Assembly (NCBI GenBank): GCA_003439945.1
Contig: QVRM01002810.1
Coordinates: 61,001-125,000 of the forward strand
DNA: 64,000 nt
Reading direction: 5' to 3'
DNA from: Dermanyssus gallinae
Taxonomy: Eukaryota > Arthropoda > Arachnida > Mesostigmata > Dermanyssidae
Below are positions 55,484 to 64,000 of the stretch, piece after piece. How positions within the stretch are numbered: the first letter of the stretch is position 1; each line of letters opens with the position of its first letter. Position numbers and translations under genes: made by a program. The notes under the pieces are model-generated. The model had not been told where the DNA came from, did no database searches, and saw only the letters and a list, made by a program, of their open reading frames with translations.

Positions 55484-57407
55484 CGTTTCTAGAGAATCTA
55501 GTCGCACTAGTGACGTAACTGAGTAGACAATCGATAGCGTCCGAATATGGGCAAACGCATATACCAGCAGTGAAAGATGGCTGTTGCTTTTTGGCAGGAC
55601 GATATGAACGAATAAAAGCAAACAAAAAGAAAAGGTGCAAAACCATAACCTTAACAAACAGTACTCAAGAGAATGAACGAGTCAAATATATATATATATA
55701 TATATATATATGGTGCCGTGCCTTAGATATGATAAATTTAAACTAGATAGTAATATACTTTTTAAACATTCAGTAAGCTGTAGAGCTGTGTTTCTATTTC
55801 ATCTTAGTAGTTCCCGTAAGGAGCCTACTACTGCCCACTGCTATTACACATGAGGTCGTGTCTAGGTGGAGTAAAGACTTGAGCCATATATCTCCAGCTT
55901 ACCCCAGCTGTTTTAGCAACATTTGTCCCTAAGAATACCATTATCAATCTCTAGGAATATTAAAATTTTACCTCAAATAATATAGCTGCTTAGCTTTTGT
56001 GCTAAGATACCAGCCATGAAGCAAAAATATTCGACGCTAGAGTCTGTCGAAAATGCTATCATACAATACGCATGAAGAAGCGTATAGGCCCGTTCTAATA
56101 GAGTTGCCCTTTAACAGAAGAAACGGATCGTTCGAAACGCTACACCTGTTATGTCCGTAAAGAGCCCGAAAAATATAAACAAGCCCAACAAAGGTTTTTG
56201 CTTGTCCAGATTTTGTTTTAGTCCAGTTAAAAAAAACTTTGGCAATAGTCTGCGAAGGCCTTAGCGTCGTTAGTTGTCGCTGTTGAACGTCCAACCCAAT
56301 CCGTGCAGAACACTAGTTCCATCGTAGGAAGGCCACGATCTACGTTGAACGCAAAACTCACCTACTACATAACTCTGTGCACGAATCGGTCGGTGGACAC
56401 ACCGTCATGAATATAAGAGGGGTCAGATGTTCTGCTATCGGGACATTTCAAACTATGACCCTGTCTCTGAAGTTTTGATACAGGTGTAAGCCCATGAAGT
56501 CATTGACGGTCATGCAGATTTAATCTACGCAGGCAAATCACATTGCTCATACACATTGCACAAGTCTTTTTCCACACTAAGATGACGCAGTTATGTTCGT
56601 ACAAATAATAGATATCACCATCCGCAGATTTATCCTGGTTTTCGCTCTCCGTGGGATACATATTGATAGAACCTGCGCCACAACGATGGTTAGTAACTTC
56701 TTATTTTAATACTTGTTCGTGTCTGTGGTCCACTTTTATAGTGCATTACATCCAGGAGGACTTCAGAATGTTGACTGATATTTCACTCACTGTTGAGCAT
56801 GTTTAACACCAAAGATGGCATATTGGATGGAGGTCCCTGCATTTTATTCGCTGTATTTTTACGTTTAAGTAATTCTCTCTCTCATTTGTCGGTTGCATTT
56901 TATTTAGACGGTGTATTATCTCGTATATCTTTAAGATATGTTTATACGTGAAGAGAGTTTTATAGAAATAAAGAAATATAGATAATTGCATGCAAAAATC
57001 AAATTTCTTTCTTTAGCCTAGGGCACACTTTTTGCAATCCTAAGTATATACCTCACGTGTCTTAAGTATATTTCTAGCAAATACAAAAAAGTAAGTAAAG
57101 ATCGCTGATGTCTTCTTTTTTGTAACGTAGAGATGGCGCACGTCTAGTTATCCTAATTAAAACTCGTTTCAAGTAGTTAAGTCTTTTGACACTTACTGTG
57201 GCGTGCTTCAGCAGATGAACGCCGAAAACTAAAGGCGGGTGATAAAATCTGAGACACACTCTCACGGAGTATTAGAGTGTTATAAGACATGGTAATTAGA
57301 AAGGACAGTGCGTTGTAACCCCACACGCTAACTCAGCTAAACTCAGGCAGGACATCACCAAAAAATTATAATTTAAATGGACAAGTACGAAGGGACGAAG
57401 GACGGGA
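55111..57407. other. non-coding, two TA tracts
   Basis: (TA)n at 55442-55482 and 55686-55712. No gene, RNA or element recognised in the rest. Confidence 0.4.
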
Positions 57408-57593
57408 TTGAACTCAGCACCCCAAGCCCTGCTTCAGGAGACGGCGCGGGTAGTGAATCAGCACCTCACGCATCTCCGGACAGATCATCGGTGCTTCCAG
57501 AAAGGCTTACGTGGATTTAGCACAGCGTCCGTAAGTCCTGCCTGTATCTTCTGTGACGCGGACGAGGAGCGAGAACGTGATTTACTGGCTTAA
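57408..57593 (+). pseudogene. fragment of R1-like LINE C-terminus
   Basis: An open piece reads VNQHLTHLRTDHRCFQKGLR, then VSPACIFCDADEERE. The pattern (a GHxCF-like phrase about 15 residues before a CxxC) is typical of the region after the RT in R1-clade elements, where it precedes a His-Cys pair. The His-Cys half is missing. It might belong to the same family as the remains at 35-36.5 kb. Confidence 0.5.
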
Positions 57594-58036
57594 GGAAGGG
57601 CAACACGTAATCAATACTAGGGCGTCACTCTGAGACAACTACCCATAGGAAGTTAGATGTTACAGGAGGACAATCGCCTTGTACATTTTTCTGCATTCAC
57701 GAAGGATTCCTGCCAAGAGACCCTTGTCTTGCAGCTTCTATACGGTGTGCTCAGTCGCAAATCGCGGATTATCTGCGGGGCGCAGACAAGAATTACTGCA
57801 GCCAGAAAGATTGAGCTAGAGCAGAGAAACACTCTTCTTCTCCGACTCATCGCTTAGCGTAGCGTTCAGTCATTCACTTACTAAAGAGTTAAGAGGCACA
57901 TAATCAAACAAACAACAAAGCAGCGAGAAAGACAAATATATCGTCCGACATCGACATCGGCGGGATAGAGAGAATAATCGCAAAGCGAAAACAAGAGAGG
58001 GGAAGAGCAAGGAAGGGGAAAGTGGCGCATTCGAAT

Positions 58037-58088
58037 TATATATATATATATATGTATACACACATATATATATATATATATATATATT
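58037..58088. repeat. (TA)n microsatellite with CA interruptions
   Basis: Two TA tracts split by TGTATACACACA. Confidence 0.9.
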
Positions 58089-58767
58089 CACACACAAACG
58101 CAATCAACAAGGGTGTAGCGGGCCAACACGTGCCCTGCTGTTCCGCTGGCGGCGGAGGTAGCGGCGGTCGAAGCAGCAGCAGCAGCAGCAACAGTTGCAA
58201 CGAACTAGGCTTAGCTTCAACAGCACGCCCAGCATCAGCTGGCGCGGCAGCACCGATCTTGGCGGGCCCGATTACCTCCGATTGCCAAACAGAGATCTAG
58301 CTCTAAGACATCTATCTATCCGTCTATCTCCATATACCCAGCCTGTGCCAGCCTTCTCAATCGGTCGCCACAACCCCCCTCCCTCCCGTTGCCGCCCCCG
58401 GCGTGTCATCCCGACACAATGGGGGGCCCGGGGAAGGCTGGCTGGCTGGAGGAGGACCATTAAGCTGTTCCCCCTGCTGCTGCTGCCCCCATTAGCCCAC
58501 TATCACCACTGCTACGACTGCGACCACCCCTGAGTGTAGCCGCCGCCACTGCCGCCGCCATAGGAGTAGTGGTTGCTGGACGTGAAAGAAGAACACGAAA
58601 ATCGCGCTGGACGAACTGCGAACCCCGTCCGTCATCGTAAGTTAGTGTTCGAGCATGGGTAAGAGCCCCGCTACCACCTGCCAAGGGGTAGTCGTGGCAC
58701 TAATAATGCCCGTAGCCTTACTGTGGACGACGAGCCCGCCTTAGTAACAATAACAATAATGATCATT

Positions 58768-58775
<8 letters not shown>
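58089..58775. other. GC-rich stretch, no recognised gene
   Basis: CAG repeats near 58173-58192 and C-rich DNA near 58370-58400. Frames are motif-free. Confidence 0.35.

Positions 58776-58822
<47 letters not shown>
58776..58822. repeat. (TA)n microsatellite
   Basis: About 47 bp of alternating A and T. A further tract lies at 59497-59522. Confidence 0.95.
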
Positions 58823-58825
<3 letters not shown>

Positions 58826-58917
58826 TCATAAAGTCGGCTGTCGTCTGCTGACTAACGCCGCCCCTTAGCTGGGCGGAGTGACGAAATCATCGACAGTGGT
58901 GGTAGTTGAACCGGGGC

Positions 58918-59230
58918 TACAACAACAACAGCAACAACAACAACTGCAGCTGCAGCAACACCAGCACTAACAACACCACGTCATCAACAATAACAATAAT
59001 AACAACGTCAATTTTATCTGTGGCACGAAATTGTGCGACGATAAAGTCAGAGCAAAATAAAAGTGCGAAAAACTGTGAAACTAGAGAAAGCAAGCCAACG
59101 GGTAGATAGATAACGAACAATATGAACCGCAGTAACATCGACAACAACAACAATAACAGCGACAACAACCAGAACAGTAGTAAAACAACAACAACAACAA
59201 CCACAGCAACAACAATAACAACAACACGAA
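58918..59230. repeat. (AAC)n/(CAA)n microsatellite blocks
   Basis: Two blocks (58918-59010 and 59140-59230) of AAC/CAA triplets with about 130 mixed bases between them. Confidence 0.88.
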
Positions 59231-59522
59231 TAAATCCACGATTAACTATAGACCGTAGTGATAAGATCAGCGATAACCGCAACAACAAATTAGCATTTAG
59301 CCACTGCAAGAGATAAAATATGCAGACGAACTGACGCGATATCAAAGTTCTGATGTAACAATCGCTACTTCTGCAGATCGACGGCGGTTTTCAGATAACA
59401 TTTTGTTTTGGGAATGAGAAGACACGTTGACAACAAGAGCATTATGGCCTTCTAATGGTTTTATTCACCAAAGGCGTTTTAGTATGCATCTCTGTATGTA
59501 TATATATATATATATATATATG

Positions 59523-61207
59523 TTTGATAGCGTTTGTGCCGTGTGCGATTAAACTAAGTCATGTAAAGTGTCCTCGCCATCGATTGGAGGCAGGTGCAGG
59601 AAATTGTGCCTAGCTTTAAGGTAGCTTCCTGAAAATAAAATAACATGAGAACTTATCTCCAACGCCGCATAACCAGACGATGTACGACCGATGCAAAGAA
59701 GTATATGAGCTCAGGAAAGCCGATTAAATAGCAAACAAAAATGACGTTTGTATTTTGTTTCCATTAAGCGTTTATCCATGTCTGCTACAGATATTCACAT
59801 ACCTCCACTACATATATTTCTAAACACATATATGCACATACGCAGACAACTAGCGTTGCCTTGAATTGTCACTGGTTGAGGTGTGTCTGGTGGCGGTGGT
59901 TTTATAAGGGACGGCCAGGCCAAAGGTGCCTTCCGTGACAATTTTACAATTTCAAGTCGATCGTACTCTGCTTATCTATACAGTACTACTTGATGGTAGA
60001 GAACCGCAAGGCAGCAGAGAACAGCATCAAACAGCAGCGAATACCCGCAAATCGGCTTGACAGGTTTACGCCATTTCCAGGGTGAATTTGCCAACGTTTT
60101 CCAGCGCAGCATGTCGTAGGGGTGCGTCATTGTTGGGATTTAAAAAATTAGGGCAACAGCTTGGGTTACGACGTCAGACGACGTTATCCCGACCCTAATG
60201 GGTTTTTTAACTGCCGAATCCGAATTGCACGCGACCTTGGTTGAGACGTTGTTGTCGACCTGTGTCCTAATTACTTGTACGCATATGGCGAAAATATTAT
60301 CGACCGAATAATATAGTACATTACGCACTTCAATCCAAAACCTGCATTTGTTGCTTTCGTTGCATTAAGTTGTAATTTTTTGTATAGTGCACGACGACAC
60401 ACACGAATGACTAGCTCCGTAGTAATGGTAGGATTCGGTTCTGTTTTGCCGTTATAAGTCGTTGTCATATCAAAAACGTTTGATGACAAAAAATATTACC
60501 AAAGCTCGATATACATATATCTCACTCATAAAAGATTGGGGCTAATTGTTAACTACAGGAGGCCTAATAGCTCTGCTGGTGTCGTTGTTATAGAGATGAT
60601 GACTACAATGATGATGATGATGGTGATGATTTAGTTTTGCTAATGTTGTTTTTTAGCTGTTTTCGTCGTTTTTGTTTGTTGTTTCTTATGTGGTTACGGC
60701 TCTTGTTTTGATTTCTGTATAGAGTGCTCCCTGTCGCTTGCCTTGCCGGCCTGTTAGCATGACAGCACCAGTGTCTGCGTTAGAATGTTCGGCCATTTCA
60801 GGCGTCACTTTCATCCGCAATACCGCGATCTGATCCTGGCAGATTGCATTGGCCTTAGCCGCATTATAACATTGTAGAGGCAATATGGTATTCTTATCAT
60901 AATCTTTAACATCTTCATAGTCATCGCCAGTGTCATCAGTACTACGGCCCCGGAGTCATATGAAAATGCAACCAGATCGAATCATTAAGCGGTCAGCCAA
61001 TCCTCCATCGTACCCCCATGGGGTTCTCCCTGCTCGTCTGCTACGATACGCAGTTCAAACGCACATGGCTCTGCGGCCGGCCAGGCACATTTGTGGCCCC
61101 CACAGCGCTACCAATCTGTGGTGGTGGTCGTCTTTTATACTTACGTATATACCTTTACGGTCATAATCACAATCTTCAACGTGTTTTTAGTTTGCAGCTA
61201 GTTATAT
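59523..61207. other. non-coding, nothing firm
   Basis: A GATGAT repeat lies near 60600-60625. A GC-richer stretch at 61000-61130 has short frames on the plus strand but no motif. Confidence 0.35.
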
Positions 61208-61381
61208 AGCCCGGTGGCGTGGTGCATTCGTCTGAGCCTCGCGACCGGAGGACACACACATAGGTGCGCGGGTTCGAGCTCCACCGTTGCACATTTGTAT
61301 TTATGGGGGTCCGTCTATGAAGCAATGCGAAAAGCAGTCCCATGGACGTTAAATCTTGGCTAAGAGTCAGCCCAGAAAGTA
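61208..61381 (+). mobile_element. SINE family 1, copy 6, complete with target-site duplication
   Basis: 174 bp. It begins AGCCCGGTGGCGTGGTGCAT (A-box region), has GGGTTCGAGCTCC (B-box), CATTTGTATTTATGGGGG, GGACGTTAAATCTTGG and the terminal GGCTAAGAGTCAGCC, with tail CAGAAAGTA. AGTTATAT stands directly before (61200-61207) and after (61382-61389) it, a perfect 8-bp target-site duplication. This copy and the one at 14.6 kb define both ends of the family. Confidence 0.92.
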
Positions 61382-61516
61382 AGTTATATCTAAGTCGATT
61401 TAAAGGTGCGCGTGCTTTGAATGAATTTAACGTTCAAATGATGACACTTTTTACGGTGGAATCTTAACGATAAAATAACAAGGTAATTGTACTTGGGCAC
61501 CTCGATCCTCTTGCAG

Positions 61517-61639
61517 CTCCCTGCAGCTGAACGCCAATTGCCAATTGAATACTCTGATGAAAGGGATCTTGAACTTCGTGGAATCACAGTCTTTGTGGAG
61601 TTCGACTGTTCTTCCAGCAAGGCAGAACCAACTGCCTAA
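61517..61639 (+). CDS. possible terminal exon of an unrecognised gene
   Basis: A strong acceptor (ACCTCGATCCTCTTGCAG) is followed by 40 codons and TAA. The peptide, LPAAERQLPIEYSDERD then LELRGITVFVEFDCSSSKAE, has the acidic, mixed composition of a real protein end. No family recognised and no upstream exon identified. It begins about 130 bp downstream of the SINE. Confidence 0.3.
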   Translation, partial: LPAAERQLPIEYSDERDLELRGITVFVEFDCSSSKAEPTA

Positions 61640-62307
61640 TAGCGTAACTCCTAAATATCGTCGCTCGAGGGGGAGGCGTAAACAGCTGCAGTAGAAGCAG
61701 CAATACGAGATTTAAAATCTTAAACATATAAACCCAGTCAAATATGGATTAACTAACCTGTAAAGCGAAAATGTCCAGCTAGTTTTCCGTATTTGTTACG
61801 TAAAACCTAGTAATTGTAATTTTCGAACTGTTCGTCAGCAGAGGGGCGTTCCGTAACGATACTAATTTCGGCGTAGAGAAGGTAAAAGAGGAGGGAGGCC
61901 ACAAGAGAACAATGGTTTATGCAACTGCTGAACTCCTCTATTAGTGGCAGGGAATGGCCGTATATAGCCAGTGGCCTATTTGAAAAGCCCCGCAGAAGCT
62001 AAGGTGCGTCTCACATCGTTTTTCTATTACAAATTTGAGTTTTATCGCTAAAGATAGCTTTTCATGTAGTCGGTTTGCATTTTTCTAACCTCCAAGCTCT
62101 TCCAAACTACCTGATTAGCAACGCGCCTTATTAAAATCATAATTAATTGTCAGTCATTTTAACTATTTCGGGTTATGTAGTTCACCAGCATTCTAAGATA
62201 CTACGCATTATTCCTAAAAAGTGATCACTGGCGTTATTTTAGCTGACGCATAAATTGATTATAACAATCGTTTGTAGCCGTTTCACATGATCACTTTTAA
62301 TATTGTT
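61640..62307. other. non-coding, nothing recognised
   Basis: No gene or repeat seen. If the 61517 exon is real, its 3' UTR would lie here. I saw no AATAAA close to the stop. Confidence 0.35.
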
Positions 62308-62437
62308 CTCACTGCGTTCTAAATTCCTTCGAATTATAATGCAGCTTTATATTGGCATAGTTCGACAAGGTCCTCACTGCGTTCTAAATTCCTTCGAATT
62401 ATAATGCAGCTTTATATTGGCATAGTTCGACAAGGTC
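62308..62437. repeat. perfect tandem duplication, 65 bp twice
   Basis: Unit 62308-62372 is repeated base for base at 62373-62437 (CTCACTGCGTTC ... GACAAGGTC). Confidence 0.97.
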
Positions 62438-64000
62438 CTCTCAACATCCGAATTCTCCAGTGACTCGCTAATGGTGAATCAATTGTATTTTTTCAAACAA
62501 TTATTGCCATATGCAATTAATTGTTGCCGAATGATTAAATCGCACTTGACGAGATCAATTTGCACCAAACCGGGCCATCCTGTCTTGAAACAGTTTTAAT
62601 TTTATTCTAAACTCAGTGACACTTTGATTTTGGCTTCACAGCGTCGAACTTTCGGCGTCTTATGATCTGAATACTGCGTCCGAAAGCCTGTCAGTGCACT
62701 TGTCCGTAGACTGCAGTGACAAAAGCCATCACCAATCGTGTCCAGCAGGGGACCTTTCTCTACAGGTTTAAAAACACGTGGATGTAGAAGAAACGCCAAA
62801 CGTTTGGACCAGCCAATGAACACAATGTAAAAGATCCCCTTAAGAAATGTGATAAATATTGAATAATAAAAATCAATCTTTGTGTAGTTTTACAACTGAA
62901 TGCTTTAGTGGCGTCTGAGCACAGATAATCCGGCGTTGACTTCTAGTGCTCAATGGGGCCTGCGTTTGAAAAGAATAGTAACAAACAAGATAGGTTGACG
63001 AATAAAAGAGGTCGTCGACGTCTTTTAAAGGGAAAAAAACTTGAACGCTTCTGCAATCCGCTGGAGGTAACCCAGCAAACCGCAGAGCAACATAAAGCCG
63101 AACGTTGAAGATTCAGTAAATGAACAAGCAATTGAAGACAACATCTAAATGCAAAAATTGCCATAGAGAAGCTTGAGTGACAGGCGACACTGTGGCTCAC
63201 AACCTATTGATCTACACACAGGTCTAGACTTGTGTGTGCAATATGGTTCGTGATACGGTGCATTGTTGTTTAATCATATCGATTTTTCAGAGCTGCTTTT
63301 GACTCGGCCCTAGCTGTCTCAGCTGAATAGTCAATCAAGTATGGACCGAACGAAAGATAAATGTCTATTGTCCGCTATAATAATGACCGACGGTGATCGA
63401 TTTTCTATCGATATATGTCACCGAACGTTTTCGTTTTTCTTCTTTTTCATTTCACTTCAACGAGCTGCTGTGGTAAGTGAGCAAGCAAGTGTCTGATATC
63501 TACCGTTGGCTACACGATCATTGTTGTTGCTGACCCAACCACTATTCTAAGCTACCATACCAACCAAAACATTGGCACACTAACAATGCTGCGTTAACGA
63601 CGATGTTGATGATGATGCTAGTTAAACGTCAGTTAAAAAGCTAGATCTCTCTTAGCCCTGGCATAATGGCTAGTGACTGTATGAGTGAACGGAGCTGTGG
63701 AGGTAACATGCTTGTCTATCTGGTTGTCGGCTATCTATGACTCTGTAGTCTTTAAGCGCAGCTAATAATGTTATTTGTGTGGCAACAACGGACAGATCTG
63801 CTATTAGAAGGTACAGCGGGAGACTTGCAGAAAAAAAAACTAAGAACCACAACAACGACAACATCAGCAACAACAACAACACTAACATTTCAAGGCTGAC
63901 TACAAAAAAGTCTAAACTTGTTGATCTCAAACATTACAAACGAGGTTTAGTCGCTTGAATTCCGTCACCTATTAGCATAACAGTAACGTAGCAGTGCCGC
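62438..64000. other. non-coding to the window end
   Basis: Minus-strand frames at 62602-62823 and 62943-63200 lack recognisable motifs. AAC triplets lie near 63848-63885. Nothing else seen. Confidence 0.35.

Noticed and set aside
57400..57430. GGGATTGAACTCAG as a reversed tRNA B-box
   Set aside because: No matching A-box. The segment reads better as part of an R1-like protein.
62602..62823. Minus-strand 73-codon frame as an exon
   Set aside because: Plausible composition but no clear splice sites or family.

Overview
The window looks like animal nuclear DNA, most likely arthropod. This rests on a spliced cytochrome P450 with GT-AG introns, several kinds of non-LTR retrotransposon, tRNA-derived SINEs, dense (TA)n and trinucleotide microsatellites, and no compact operon-like gene layout. 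A mite or tick would fit the CYP4 gene and the repeat mix, but that is a guess. The one host gene I can support is a CYP4-family P450 on the minus strand. Seven exons (34403 down to 27356) join in a continuous frame at every splice junction. They carry the C-helix WxxxR, the CYP4 I-helix signature, ExxR, PERF and the haem-binding cysteine loop. The N-terminal exon(s) were not found. The last exon runs on into an Asn/Ser-rich tail made from microsatellite DNA.

Layout, left to right. 1-2082: 3' part of a retroelement with a reverse transcriptase and a putative restriction-like endonuclease, broken by one in-frame TGA and ending in AATAAA plus 20 A. 2943-3215: a short, diverged, 5'-truncated relative. 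3.2-11.9 kb: AT-rich non-coding DNA with TTG/CAA and TA microsatellites and one SINE. 11.9-13.9 kb: a badly decayed LINE reverse transcriptase interrupted by other DNA, including a 306-bp near-palindrome with 138-bp arms. 14.6 kb: a SINE with a 13-bp target duplication. 17.2 kb: a second SINE family. 17.3-22.5 kb: a nearly full-length but broken APE-type LINE (zinc-knuckle ORF1, then endonuclease-RT ORF2). 22.5-27.3 kb: non-coding, ending in a GC-rich patch with a 33-bp minisatellite. 27.3-34.4 kb: the P450 gene. 35-36.5 kb: decayed R1-like LINE. 36.5-48.9 kb: microsatellite-rich DNA with two SINEs. 49.0-53.2 kb: one degenerate tandem array of a ~20-bp unit. 53.2-64 kb: non-coding DNA with two SINEs, an R1-like scrap and a perfect 65-bp tandem duplication. 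Three exon-like open segments on the plus strand (24.8, 55.0 and 61.5 kb) may belong to unrecognised genes.

The most interesting signals are: (1) two SINE families with different tRNA-like heads that share the same 3' segment, ending in a hairpin GCTGAGAGTCAGC; (2) the 4.2-kb 20-bp-unit array with regional subfamilies; (3) the long near-perfect inverted repeat lodged in a dead LINE; (4) the P450 reading frame extended by simple-repeat DNA; and (5) loss of a catalytic RT aspartate (Asp to Asn) in each of two unrelated retroelements.
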